A DNA stretch of 64,000 bases from JBPBQZ01 sp050955105 (GTDB lineage: Bacteria; Pseudomonadota; Gammaproteobacteria; Burkholderiales; Burkholderiaceae). The position numbers and the translations under genes are program-made. Positions 7,261-16,287 of this stretch are shown piece by piece. The DNA lies in assembly GCA_050955105.1 (NCBI GenBank), contig JBPBQZ010000087.1, forward strand, positions 9,739 through 73,738, in the 5' to 3' direction. Under the pieces are notes generated by a model that ran no database searches, was not told where the DNA came from, and saw only the letters and a program-made list of their open reading frames with translations. Within the stretch, counting starts at the first letter, position 1. Every line of letters starts with the position of its first letter.

Positions 7261-8901
7261 TCGTGAATCACCGACAGCGCCAGGGTTCAATGCTTCGACG
7301 AGATCAAGAAGCGCGACCGGCTTTACGAAATGGCGCTCGAAACCAGCCGCAACAGAACGCTCGCGATCGCTCGGTTGTCCATATCCCGACAATGCAAAAA
7401 AGCGCGGTGAAAGAGTCTGCTGGTGACGCAATGCATCGGCCAACTGATAACCATCCATTCCCGGTAATCCGATGTCGAGTATAGCAACCGTCGGATTGAA
7501 GTGGGTGGCGACCTGCAAGGCTTGCACAGGATCGAGCGCAGTAGCGACTTCGAATCCAGTGTCGATTAGAAACGCCTCCATCGATGCAAGTCCATCAGCG
7601 TTGTCATCAACGAGCAGTACTCGCGCCCCTTGCTGCGCTACCGCTGCAGGAGCGGACCTTGTGAGAGAGCCGGCGTTTTCATCGGCCGGCTGAGTCGCAA
7701 GCGGAAGTGTGACGATAAATTTTGCGCCGGTTCCAGGTCCGTCGCTGATCGCCACCACCGTGCCATGGTGCAACTCCACAAGATTCTTTACGAGCGCGAG
7801 TCCGATCCCAAGTCCGCCTTTCGATCGGTCAATGGTAGCTCTACCTTGTTCAAAGATACTGAACAAGCGCGGCATCAGTTCGGCACTGATGCCAGCTCCG
7901 TTGTCGGACACTGAAATCGTCATTTCGCGGCCATTGGCTCGTGCTCGAACGCTAATGTTGCCACCGACGTCGGTATATTTCGCGGCGTTGGTGAGCAAAT
8001 TGCTGAACGCTTGAGTCAGTCGCGTCATGTCTCCGACAATCCGCGCGCCATCATCCACGACATCGATCGACAATGTCTGCCGGCGCTGTTCAACCAGCGG
8101 GCTGGTTGCCTCGACGGCACGCGTAAGTACCGAGCCGATACGTAGCGTTTCCAACTGAAGCTCAATTTTCCCCCGCGTTATGCGGCTGACGTCGAGCAGA
8201 TCCTCCACTAAACGCGAGAGGTGAACGACCTGTCGCTCGATAATGTCATGGTATTTGTCGAAGTGTCCGCCGTTCTCGCGTTTGATTAGCTGCAGCGCTG
8301 TCGTGATGGGCGCGAGCGGATTGCGTAACTCGTGCCCGAGCATCGCAAGAAACTCGTCTTTCGCGCGACTTGCCTGTTCGCGTTCGTGGTTGACTCGGGC
8401 GGCCTGCAAGCCCGTGGCGGCCAAGGAAGCCGCAGCCCGCAGAAACGCGAGTTGTGTCACGGTCGGAAAATCCGGATTCGCCGAGCCGAACCACACGCTG
8501 CCTTGGCCGGAGCTGTAACCCATGCTCAGCCGAATCATCCAGAGCGGACCAAAAGGCGTTTGGTGGGCGACGGCCCTGCTGCCGATCGGGATCGCGTGCC
8601 ACTTGTCTACGACAGCCTGCCAGACTTGAACGTCGCCTTCGGACGCTTCTGCCTCGTTCAATCGAAGACCGACGACTGCAGGCAGGTCATCGCGTAGCGG
8701 TACGTTGACGTAGGAGACATCCAGCTGCACGATCCGCTCGACCGCCTGCGTCATCAGCCGGAGGACCGTACCGCTATCGCGTCCCGCCCAGAGCGCGGGA
8801 AGAGCGAGCAGCCCCATCAGATCGCGAAGGCTGCGCTCCACTAAAGCGGCCGATAAGGACTGCGGCAAGGCTCCGTTATCTGGACGCTTAGTCACTGGCA
8901 T
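7252..8901 (-). CDS. Hybrid sensor histidine kinase with C-terminal receiver
   Basis: Two-component hybrid kinase, 549 residues, no membrane segment, so cytosolic. Residues 25-170 look like a GAF-type sensor. The HisKA phosphoacceptor is H190 in FLAMLGHELRNPLAPI. The HATPase_c domain has NLLTNAAKYTD (about 301), the D-box VSDNGAGIS and the G-box KGGLGIGLALVKNL. The receiver domain (426-545) has the acidic pair DD at 432-433 and phospho-Asp 476 in VAILDIGLPGMDG. The next gene on the same strand, 33 bp upstream, is a MEDS-domain protein, probably its signalling partner. There is no DNA-binding output in this gene. Confidence 0.9.
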   Translation of the reverse strand: MPVTKRPDNGALPQSLSAALVERSLRDLMGLLALPALWAGRDSGTVLRLMTQAVERIVQLDVSYVNVPLRDDLPAVVGLRLNEAEASEGDVQVWQAVVDKWHAIPIGSRAVAHQTPFGPLWMIRLSMGYSSGQGSVWFGSANPDFPTVTQLAFLRAAASLAATGLQAARVNHEREQASRAKDEFLAMLGHELRNPLAPITTALQLIKRENGGHFDKYHDIIERQVVHLSRLVEDLLDVSRITRGKIELQLETLRIGSVLTRAVEATSPLVEQRRQTLSIDVVDDGARIVGDMTRLTQAFSNLLTNAAKYTDVGGNISVRARANGREMTISVSDNGAGISAELMPRLFSIFEQGRATIDRSKGGLGIGLALVKNLVELHHGTVVAISDGPGTGAKFIVTLPLATQPADENAGSLTRSAPAAVAQQGARVLLVDDNADGLASMEAFLIDTGFEVATALDPVQALQVATHFNPTVAILDIGLPGMDGYQLADALRHQQTLSPRFFALSGYGQPSDRERSVAAGFERHFVKPVALLDLVEALNPGAVGDSRKQ

Positions 8902-8934
8902 GGTGAGCGGAAAGCGGCAGCGCCATCAATCGGT

Positions 8935-9573
8935 TCACAACACCTTGCCCGATTTTCGGCTTTTGAGTTCCTGCAACATTTCGGCCGGAGGCGTAAAAAA
9001 CGGATTCTCTTGCACAACTCCATTAATCAGTGTCAGCGGGTGAGTCCGAAGCAGATCCATGACCATCGAACCGGAAAGCTTCGCCGTGTCATACACGCAC
9101 ACAGCCGGCTGGCGGTTGCGTGCCAGAACTTCGTTGACTTCAGATTCGTACTCGATCAAGTCCTCGCTCGCGGCCAGATCGTCGAAAACCCAGTTCATGT
9201 TGCCCATGATCCGCAAACGTGCAAAGCCAGCATCCCGTCCGGTACCGGTCAGATGGTCTACGACTCCCAGCATGCGGTCCTTGTTGAATTTTCCCTGCTC
9301 GTCGAAATATGCGTCCTGCCATGCGACGATATCGAGCTGTCCGCACGCTTCGCAGTGGTCCGCATCGATTCCAGATGCAGTAAGGCGCTTGCGGTGATCG
9401 TCTATTAACGCAGGGTTGACGATGTGAAGGTTTTTCTCACCATTCTCGATGGCCTGCTTAAAAAATGGATTCAACAACTCATATTCTTCATCACGGCTAT
9501 TAAAAAACGCGCATACATGGAACGCGTCCAACGGAGTGCCCGCCAGCGATAGTTGGTCCATTTTTTGCCTCAA
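8935..9573 (-). CDS. MEDS-domain (DcmR-like sensory) protein
   Basis: 212 residues resembling the MEDS sensory domain found in DcmR-type regulators of methanogens and methylotrophs. Supporting segments are FHVCAFFNSRDEEYELLNPF, the GEKNLHIVNP block and a C-terminal AVCVYDTAKLSGSMVMDLLR. No DNA-binding domain is visible, so this is a stand-alone sensor. It is transcribed just before the hybrid kinase, and such pairs are common in Burkholderiales. The start may be M1 (9573) or M5 (9561). The ligand is unknown. Confidence 0.8.
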   Translation of the reverse strand: MRQKMDQLSLAGTPLDAFHVCAFFNSRDEEYELLNPFFKQAIENGEKNLHIVNPALIDDHRKRLTASGIDADHCEACGQLDIVAWQDAYFDEQGKFNKDRMLGVVDHLTGTGRDAGFARLRIMGNMNWVFDDLAASEDLIEYESEVNEVLARNRQPAVCVYDTAKLSGSMVMDLLRTHPLTLINGVVQENPFFTPPAEMLQELKSRKSGKVL

Positions 9574-9712
9574 TGTGGCGGAAAAATCCGCAGGTCCATC
9601 ATAAACCGGGCGGCGACTACCAATGATTTTTAAGACGATTCAGCATAATAACGCGAACTTAAAGCCCGTCCGCCATGAGACGCAGAAAGCGAATTTACCG
9701 GAGCCACCAGAC

Positions 9713-10393
9713 ATGACCGATACACAAACCACGGCGCCAAGCGCTTCAGAAACGCTTACCGCTCGCCAGCAGGCTATCGTGCAGATTGCGGCCCTCGGCG
9801 CCGCGGGCGACGTCGCCAAGCTGAACACCGCATTGAACCAAGGGTTGGATGCCGGCCTGACGGTAAGCGACGCCAAGGAAATCCTTGTGCAGCTCTACGC
9901 CTATGCCGGCTTTCCACGCAGCCTCAATGCGCTCGGCGAGCTAATGAAGGTGGTGGAGGGGAGAAAGCAGCGGGGCATTCAGGACACGCCGGGCCGCGCG
10001 CCCGGTCGCGCCATCCCGCAGGGGGACGCGCTGCTCGCCGCTGGCACAGCCAATCAGACCAAATTATCGGGTGGCCCCGTCAAGGGACCATTGTTCGACT
10101 TTGCGCCCGCCATCGACCAATACCTCAAGGCCCATTTGTTCGGCGACATCTTCGAGCGCGACAACCTCGACTGGCAAAGCCGCGAGCTGGCTACGGTGAG
10201 CATGCTGTCCGCGCTGCCGGGCGCCGAATCGCAATTGCAATCACACGTGCGCATCAGCATGAACGTGGGCATCACGGCCAGCCAGTTGCGTGAGCTCACG
10301 CTGGTGTTGGCCGAGCGGGTGGACCCCGGGAAGGCCGGCCGCGCGCGTGAGGCGCTGGAGCGGCACCTGGCCACCAGGCCCGAGGCACATTGA
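9713..10393 (+). CDS. Carboxymuconolactone decarboxylase / AhpD-like family protein
   Basis: 226 residues from the ATG at 9713, chosen because GGAG precedes it by about 10 bp; the frame is open back to 9623. It shows two CMD-type helical repeats, about residues 20-90 (LTVSDAKEILVQLYAYAGFP) and 150-215 (LDWQSRELATVSMLSALPGA and VGITASQLRELTLVLAERV). Family members are decarboxylases or AhpD-like peroxidase partners. A clear CxxC redox pair is not visible, so peroxidase-type chemistry is doubtful. A fossil transporter lies immediately downstream. Confidence 0.8.
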   Translation: MTDTQTTAPSASETLTARQQAIVQIAALGAAGDVAKLNTALNQGLDAGLTVSDAKEILVQLYAYAGFPRSLNALGELMKVVEGRKQRGIQDTPGRAPGRAIPQGDALLAAGTANQTKLSGGPVKGPLFDFAPAIDQYLKAHLFGDIFERDNLDWQSRELATVSMLSALPGAESQLQSHVRISMNVGITASQLRELTLVLAERVDPGKAGRAREALERHLATRPEAH

Positions 10394-10541
10394 CGCGGGC
10401 GCGCTGACCGACCGTATCGGCGCCCGTCGAGCGTTTGGCTTGGGCTTGACCGTCTTCGTGGTGGCTTCTGTGGTCTGCGATGCCGACGCTGGCCGCTTTG
10501 ATCACTGCGCGTTTCGCGCAAGGCGCCGGGCCGCCGAATGA
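10394..10541 (+). pseudogene. Fragment of an MFS (DHA2-like) transporter
   Basis: Right after the previous stop, one frame reads TDRIGARRAFGLGLTVFVVA, the loop 2-3 motif and third helix of a DHA2-type MFS exporter. A second frame continues with PTLAALITARFAQGAG, the next conserved segment. The fragment lacks both ends and has an internal frameshift, so it is non-functional. It lies directly beside the island's left attachment repeat. Confidence 0.65.
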
Positions 10542-10562
10542 CTTCGGCTGATTTGATGGCGT

Positions 10563-10577
10563 GTGGCGGAGGCGGTG
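10563..10577. repeat. Left attachment-site repeat (copy of tRNA-Ser 3' end)
   Basis: Fifteen bases identical to 50922-50936, in direct orientation. The right copy includes the encoded CCA and the acceptor/T-arm end of tRNA-Ser(UGA). Integration into a tRNA 3' end by a tyrosine recombinase duplicates this segment, so this copy is the displaced original tRNA end. Confidence 0.8.
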
Positions 10578-10635
10578 TCCGCTTAAGCGAAAAAATTGAT
10601 GTGCGTTTTCAAAGGCTTGCGAGAGAGGGAATTTT

Positions 10636-10655
10636 TCTACCCCTGTTTGTACCCC
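10636..10655. repeat. Subterminal repeat, left copy (putative integrase arm site)
   Basis: TCTACCCCTGTTTGTACCCC matches 17 of 20 bases of 50776-50795, in the same orientation. Both copies lie within about 150 bp of the terminal repeats, as expected for arm-type integrase binding sites. The 10578-10854 stretch otherwise shows no gene. Confidence 0.5.
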
Positions 10656-10854
10656 ACCAATTCTCGAATTGGGGGCAATCGCGGTCCGAATAGGTTTCGC
10701 TGCGGCCTCGAAGTCCGGTTCGTTGACGCTCGCGGTAAAGGCGTCAACCTCCGCGACAGGGCTCTACGGTTCTGATTGAGCCGAGCGATGATCTGGTGAA
10801 CGTCGGCGCACAGGGTGTCGGCTTATCAGACAGCACTGATGAGGAATCCACCAT

Positions 10855-11190
10855 GGCTCGTCGATCGGGCGATGGTGCTTCTGAACTTCAGCAAGAGATA
10901 GAACCGCTTACAAACCTTCCGTTTGTTCGAGAGCAGTGCCCAAGGCTCTGGAATACTCCGGCTCCCCGCGGTCACATCGCAGGTTTTGGGGCGGGTGATG
11001 GATGGGCAGACGATTTCATCGAATATCTCGATCAAAACCTCTGTTCACGTTGGGTCGAGTCTACTGTATTCGATTATTCGACAAATGCCGGGGGAGCGAT
11101 GCTGAGGATCGAGCGTTCGCGGTGGGCTTTGTGACTGGCCTCGACTGTGTTCGCTATGCGCGCATTGGTGATGCGCCATGTTGCGCGTTC
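10855..11190 (+). pseudogene. Frameshifted copy of the 26891 unknown gene
   Basis: The frame from ATG 10855 reads MARRSGDGASELQQEIEPL and LPFVREQCPRLWNTP, closely matching the gene at 26891. The match extends into the leader GATGAGGAATCCACCATGGC. After residue 62 the homology jumps to another frame (VHVGSSLLYSIIRQMP), then to a third (AEDRAFAVGFVTG), showing at least two indels. Function is unknown. The 11191-11469 stretch has no convincing gene; weak homology to the second copy fades out there. Confidence 0.7.
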
Positions 11191-11469
11191 CAATATGCAG
11201 ACGCAACGTCGTCGCACCTGTCCGTAATCGGCCATGAAGGGTCGTTCGCGTGCTCCTTCACTCGGGCACTTGGGCGTCCGCTCGCCCCCACTAAATGGCC
11301 GTTCATTGGTGATCATGCCGGTCGCATCATCCACCACTGCGGTCATCCCGTCGATGGAATCCTGTTTGCGGCAATAGCTGTTTCGGGGTAAGCGGACGCC
11401 TGGAAACAGCGGAAATATGGTCGTAAGGAAAGCTTATGAACGTATATGAGAGAAATAGCAGCAACTGAC

Positions 11470-12072
11470 TCAGTTAGATAGCGCTCCGGTATTTGGCTGC
11501 CACTGAACGGAAAAAGAGCACTGCGTCCCAGAAAATTCAGGCGTTTCTTTGATCGTTTTAACAATTATCCGGTATGTCCCAGGTTTTAATTCTAGACCCC
11601 CTATATAGCGTGATAGATAACCGTCGTCTCCGTGAATGCCTAAGACTCGCGAGAAATATCCTTCTCCGAAGCGACCAAATCCATGGATGTTGACACCTTG
11701 CACATCGCGCACCTCGTCATAAATTACCGCGCCCGAATCATTGGTGACAGTGACCTGAAGCGGGACGACAACACCTGGTTTACCGTACCGTCCATCCGGA
11801 TATCTCGATCCGTCGCCGACTAATTTGTAGGCTTGTTGCAAATCCGGTGTACCCATGTAATAAACGTTGAGGTAGAACTGGTAAGAGCGGTGTTCGGTTA
11901 TTTTGACGTCAGCGACGATCGACGCTTGTGCACGACTGACATCGAACGGGACGTTGATGTCTTGTGGCTTTTGTGGCGCTGCAATATTCTCACTCTGCGC
12001 GGTTCGAATTATCAGCCCTCCCAAGATAAATAGGATCAGAAGCTGCGTCATCAGCTGAATGGATTTCTTCAT
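11470..12072 (-). CDS. Exported DUF5625-like protein
   Basis: 200 residues with an N-terminal signal peptide or anchor (LMTQLLILFILGGLIIRTA). The mature part starts INVPFDVSRAQASIVADVKI and includes ITEHRSYQFYLNVYYMG and LKPGTYRIIVKTIKETPEF. These resemble the DUF5625 family of small exported beta-rich proteins in Burkholderiales. Function unknown. It is a single gene with lower GC than its surroundings and no partner, lying at the left end of the island. Confidence 0.65.
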   Translation of the reverse strand: MKKSIQLMTQLLILFILGGLIIRTAQSENIAAPQKPQDINVPFDVSRAQASIVADVKITEHRSYQFYLNVYYMGTPDLQQAYKLVGDGSRYPDGRYGKPGVVVPLQVTVTNDSGAVIYDEVRDVQGVNIHGFGRFGEGYFSRVLGIHGDDGYLSRYIGGLELKPGTYRIIVKTIKETPEFSGTQCSFSVQWQPNTGALSN

Positions 12073-12109
12073 TAAAAACAGTTTACCAGAGCATATGGTA
12101 AGAGTTCGG

Positions 12110-12560
12110 CAGTCGCGGCTGCTTACTGGCGAACGTTCCCTCCTTTGCCGTTCTCGGGTAGCTACCCCGCGGAATGGGCTGAAAGTCGATTGTCAGCGGT
12201 CCAATGCGGTCAAGCGAATGACCGTTGAGGTTTATAACCAGTCGTTCGGTCGGCACTAGGTTGAACGGCGGCAGCGGGTCGATCTCTGCCAGTCGCCGAT
12301 AGGCAGGGACCGCCAGGAAGCGACGTTCGCTTGTAACGCGGCTGGACCTTCGAGCGTCGGTAGCACACCGAAAGCGGTCATTGAACCTGTCAGAGTCGAT
12401 GGCGGTTCATCGGCCTGAGCGGCCGTTCGACAACCACATCTTTCGATGACCGGAATGGGCTGGAAAACGGTCAATGTCGGTAGCGCGTGGAGAAAATTGC
12501 TAGCAAGGCCCGCATATCGGCTCAAACCAGCGGTTCGGGCGCGTGCCGTCAGCGATCATG
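12110..12560. repeat. Gene-free block with degenerate dispersed repeat
   Basis: The 12073-12649 interval has no credible gene. It contains the motif CGGAATGGGCTG twice (12170-12181 and inside 12449-12462), plus CGGCCGTTCG. Similar motifs recur in other island gaps, at 14866, 41824-41882, 46978-46991 and around 48809. Copies are diverged. The element has no terminal repeats that I can define. Confidence 0.4.
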
Positions 12561-12649
12561 TTCATATCAAACGGTAAATTGAGCTCCCGACGAGGCCACG
12601 ACCAGCAGCGATCTAGCGCTTGGAAGTTTGGCTTATAACAACATTGTCG

Positions 12650-13538
12650 TCATGAATGACGGCGCAATTCTTCAACCAGAACGGCGAATGCCGGTGAGAT
12701 CTGGCGATGCTTTGGATAGTACAAGTGATATCCGGAAAAAGATGGAGACCAATCAGATAGAACTTCCACCAAGGTGCCTTCTGACAAATAAACCTGGACT
12801 CGATCTTCCATCAAATTGGCCAAACCAAGCCCCGCGAGGGCGGCCTTTACGCGAAGAGCACCATTGTTGAACGTAAGGGGACCTTTTACCCGCACCTTCA
12901 TTGGTCGTCCGCCTTTCTCGAATTCCCAGGCGTAAAAGCTGCCAGGTGAATGAAGCCATTTGTTGATGCAGGCATGCTCCATCGTATCGGCAGGACTATT
13001 GGGCCTTGCGTGACGAGAGAAGTACGACGGTGCTCCGACGACGATAGCGCGCAAATCCGGCCCAACAGGTACGGCGATCATATCCCTTTCTATTTGTTCG
13101 CCTGTCGTAACCCGGCGTCAAAACGCTCAGCGACAATATCTGTCATTCCCTGATTGACCACAACTTCAATGGAGATGTCCGGATACTTGGGCACCAAGCG
13201 TGCAAGTGCGGGCCATAAGATGGACTCGGCCGCATGCTCGGTCGCCGTGATGCGAATGGTTCCGGCCGGCTTTCCTCGCAATTCCATCAAGGATGCGAGA
13301 TCATTGTCGATCTTGTCGAAACTAGGCCCTAGCGAACGAATAAGGCGCTCGCCTGCCTCGGTCGGTGAAACGCTTCGGGTGGTACGGTCGGCAGACTCAG
13401 ACCTAGCCGCTCTTCGAGCCTACGAATCTTGTGGCTTAGCGCGGATTGCGAGGTGGCTAGCTTGACAGCCGCGCGGGTGAAACTACGCTTCTCCGCAACG
13501 ACAAGAAATGCTGCCAAATCACCAAACTCTTGGCGTCA
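12650..13538 (-). pseudogene. LysR-family regulator with frameshifts
   Basis: The minus strand encodes an almost complete LysR protein in three pieces. The HTH segment (LATSQSALSHKIRRLEERLG) runs to about 13385. A middle segment (PAGTIRITATEHAAESILWP) covers 13290-13100. The effector domain C-terminus covers 13081-12650. Frame changes occur near 13380 (after GLSLPT) and near 13095, where EQIERDMIAVPVGPDLR continues in another frame. The start region also has an in-frame stop. It lies divergent from the intact SDR gene, a typical regulator-target arrangement now broken. Confidence 0.8.
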
Positions 13539-13741
13539 CATACATGAATCTCTAATGTAAACCATATTTCGTAATAGCATTTTTGTAATGTGTCCGTATC
13601 CCTTAACTTTGCCGAAGCAATGCGTTGAGAATCACCGCACCCAACCGGCCATATGCAGTGGCCGGTGTCAGGTGGCGTGATTTACACCCGCTTGCCAAGC
13701 TTTAGAGATAAGTAACGGAAACATAAATATGGAGCAAAAAA

Positions 13742-14584
13742 ATGACGACATGGATAATCACTGGGTGTTCGACCGGCCTAGGACGGGCTTTGGCGGAGAC
13801 CGTGCTGAAGCGGGGATGGAACGCCGTAGTTACTGCGCGCGACGTATCGACCATCCAAGATTTCGCAACTTCGTTTCCAGGTACTGCCCTCACGTTGGCA
13901 GTTGACGTGACGGATAGCCAGACGATTACAAATGCTGTGAAAATTGCTGAAGAAAATTTTGGCAGCATTGACGTGTTGGTGAATAACGCCGGCTATGGAT
14001 ACCGAGCAGCAGTAGAAGAGGGTGACGAGGGCGACGTCGACCAGTTGTTTGCAACCAACTTTTTTGGTCTCGTCGCCATGACCAAAGCGGTACTGCCAGG
14101 TATGCGCAAACGGCGCTCCGGTGCGATCGTCAACATTTCATCGACTGCCGGGCGTATGTCGCAGCCGGGCTCCGGCTATTATTCTGCTACGAAGTTTGCT
14201 GTTGCTGGAGCTTCCGACGCACTTCGCAAGGAGGTCTCCCCCCTTGGCATTTCGGTCATCGTCGCCGAACCAAGCGGATTCAGGACCGACTTTGCCGGCC
14301 GGTCTTTAAAACAATCGACCACAGTGATTGACGACTACGCCGGGACCGCAGGCTTGCGTCGCAAAGAACACGATCGCTCCCATGGCCATCAGGCTGGAGA
14401 CCCGCATCGTGCTGCAGAAGCGATAATTCAAGCGGTCCAAAGCCCAAAACCTCCAGCTCGGCTGCCCCTTGGTCGCGATGCAGTGAAGCGTATCCGGGCT
14501 GAGCTTCTGACTCATATTGAAGAGATCGATGCTTGGGCGGAAGTCGGAGAGAGCGCGGATTTTCCCGAAGGCTCGTCTGTCTAG
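13742..14584 (+). CDS. Short-chain dehydrogenase/reductase
   Basis: Classical SDR of 280 residues. It shows the NAD(P)-binding motif TGCSTGLG at residues 8-15, NNAG, the active-site block with catalytic Ser in INISSTAGRM, and YSATK with Tyr and Lys. An Arg near residue 33 (TARD) suggests NADP preference. Substrate unknown. The segment after residue 200 (RKEHDRSHGHQAGDPHR) is a little unusual but the frame is open to the end. The divergent LysR gene, its probable former regulator, is broken. Confidence 0.85.
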   Translation: MTTWIITGCSTGLGRALAETVLKRGWNAVVTARDVSTIQDFATSFPGTALTLAVDVTDSQTITNAVKIAEENFGSIDVLVNNAGYGYRAAVEEGDEGDVDQLFATNFFGLVAMTKAVLPGMRKRRSGAIVNISSTAGRMSQPGSGYYSATKFAVAGASDALRKEVSPLGISVIVAEPSGFRTDFAGRSLKQSTTVIDDYAGTAGLRRKEHDRSHGHQAGDPHRAAEAIIQAVQSPKPPARLPLGRDAVKRIRAELLTHIEEIDAWAEVGESADFPEGSSV

Positions 14585-15207
14585 CATAATGGAGCACCGT
14601 ACTAGACTAGACCTCAAGATTTCAACTGGTACCAAGTAAATTTCGGCGGCCCATAGGAATTGCGTAGCTTCTTGACGAGGCGACTCGTGATGTATCCGAT
14701 GTCGAAGAATCGCCAGGATGTGAGCACCTCAGACATAGCCGGTGTTTATCGGGCAGGTCGACATCGGGACTGAAAAATACGCGATCTGTTCCGGCTCAAA
14801 GCACAACTCACCTTGCTATGACTGTTGTGAAGCAGAAACCAGTCGTCCGCTGCCGAGTGTGCCAATGACCGGAATGGCCGACAACGCGCCATCGATTTCG
14901 ACCATCAGAATGCCCGTTCTACTTTGAGAGCGGCCGCATGTGTCTATTTGTCCAGCGATCTTCTATAGTTCGACGTACTAAAGGTCATCGCGTAGCGGCT
15001 TAAGAGATGGCGCTTGCGCTGCAGGCGTCGAATCCTCGTTTGCCTTCTTCGCTACGAGCGTTTCGTCGTCCCGAGCGCACCGCGCGTATCTCTCGCGATA
15101 CCGAGATATTGCGAAGCATCTACTTCTAGCAACCGCTGGAAGATGCCCAGATTTCTCATGAATAGCAGGCTGCCTGCGACTGTCTATAAAACGCTATCGA
15201 CCGTTCA
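14585..15207. repeat. Gene-free stretch with repeat-family motifs
   Basis: No reading frame here looks coding. Around 14860-14930 it holds AATGACCGGAATGGCCG and AGCGGCCGCATGTG, related to the degenerate intergenic repeats found elsewhere in the island. The remainder, 14940-15207, shows nothing I recognise. Confidence 0.3.
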
Positions 15208-15600
15208 TTAAACGCTTCCGCTTAAGGCGACCGCTATCCGATCTCCCTGTTTGAACACATCAATGTCGACAGTCACATGATGGATCACAACCTCTGGCAT
15301 TTTCGCTTTCCCCTTACCCTCGCGCAATTGCACGAACCCACTGGCAACGAGCTTATTGAGCGTCCTACTGACATTGGGTTCGGCACGATGCGCCAACTGC
15401 GCCAACGCTGCGATAGATTCCGGTTTGTGCTTGTCTATCAGCGCCAGCAATTTCCGATTGTCAGGCGTAAGCAGCCGAAGAATGGCCTCGGCCGATTCAT
15501 AGGACACCTTTCCCGCGTCGTGCGGCGCCTTGCGTTCGCCGCGTGCCACCGCCAGCATTTCCTCTTTCAATCCCTGTATCGATTGAATCTTCGCTTTCAT
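15208..15600 (-). CDS. HTH transcriptional regulator, putative antitoxin
   Basis: 130-residue winged helix-turn-helix protein of the MarR-like type. The segment LLALIDKHKPESIAALAQLA followed by VSRTLNKLVASGFVQL is the recognition region. Its start overlaps the stop of the DUF6516 gene by 4 bp (ATGA), so the two are co-translated. Such regulator-like partners of DUF6516 proteins are proposed antitoxins that also repress their operon. The role here is inferred from family pairing. Confidence 0.7.
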   Translation of the reverse strand: MKAKIQSIQGLKEEMLAVARGERKAPHDAGKVSYESAEAILRLLTPDNRKLLALIDKHKPESIAALAQLAHRAEPNVSRTLNKLVASGFVQLREGKGKAKMPEVVIHHVTVDIDVFKQGDRIAVALSGSV

Positions 15601-15995
15601 TTTTCGTCCTGTCGCTCTTCAATCATCACGAACGGTATATCCAAACGCCTCAGTGTTTTCTCGACCGCAGAAAAATAGTCCTCGAACAATTGTTCAACGC
15701 TAGAAAACGCATAGGGCCGACCCTCATCTTCGCTTGTGCGGTGCCAATGATCTGACGCCGCCGGCGGCTTAACAAATCGGCCGCCTTTATGTGCCACCGG
15801 ATGCGCATTATCGAAACCCAATAGACGCTGCCCGTTGGGAGCATGCAGCGTGAAGGAGTAAGCGACCCCGTGAGGCACGCATCTAGATTTCGCGACTGCA
15901 CGCACTTCAAATCTCAAGAAATGCCCACTTGTTAAAACATGGTTCCTGCCGTCATAGGCCAAGAACCATTCGAGTGCGTATTCGGGTAAATCCAT
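15597..15995 (-). CDS. DUF6516-like protein, putative toxin
   Basis: 132-residue protein, first gene of a two-gene operon. The fold-family cues are an N-terminal beta region (VLTSGHFLRFEVRAVAKS), then GFDNAH, the HWHR motif and a C-terminal helix (VEQLFEDYFSAVEKTLRRL). It resembles the DUF6516 family, usually encoded next to a small HTH protein and suggested to be a toxin. No catalytic residues can be claimed. It lies just outside the trb block and may serve island maintenance. Confidence 0.65.
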   Translation of the reverse strand: MDLPEYALEWFLAYDGRNHVLTSGHFLRFEVRAVAKSRCVPHGVAYSFTLHAPNGQRLLGFDNAHPVAHKGGRFVKPPAASDHWHRTSEDEGRPYAFSSVEQLFEDYFSAVEKTLRRLDIPFVMIEERQDEK

Positions 15996-16056
15996 ACTGT
16001 CCTGTGGTGAGATGATAGCATGCAGCTTTTGCCGCGCGTATTGACCTCGAGTGAAA

Positions 16057-16287
16057 TCACAAAGGACGCGCGTTCGCTTTTTTAAAATTGCGGTCGCGCG
16101 CCATGAATACTTCGAGCATGTGCGGGATCAGAGTCGCCGCATCGACGGCTTTACCGTAGGTCTGGGAATGGAGCGCCGCGTATCGATCGAGATCGGTCTT
16201 GAGCGTCTCGGAGCAACTGATCGTGAGCTTTACGATGGCCGTGCTGGGCAGCGGACCAAGGCGAAGCGATGGCATTGTGTCGGTCAT
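16057..16287 (-). CDS. DUF2274-like protein downstream of trbI
   Basis: 76-residue protein with the segment PSTAIVKLTISCSETLKTDL and a C-terminal AATLIPHMLEVFMARDR. DUF2274 proteins commonly follow trbI in Tn4371-like conjugative elements. Its ATG overlaps the trbI stop. It may be RHH-like; function unknown. It closes the trb operon. Confidence 0.7.
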   Translation of the reverse strand: MTDTMPSLRLGPLPSTAIVKLTISCSETLKTDLDRYAALHSQTYGKAVDAATLIPHMLEVFMARDRNFKKANARPL

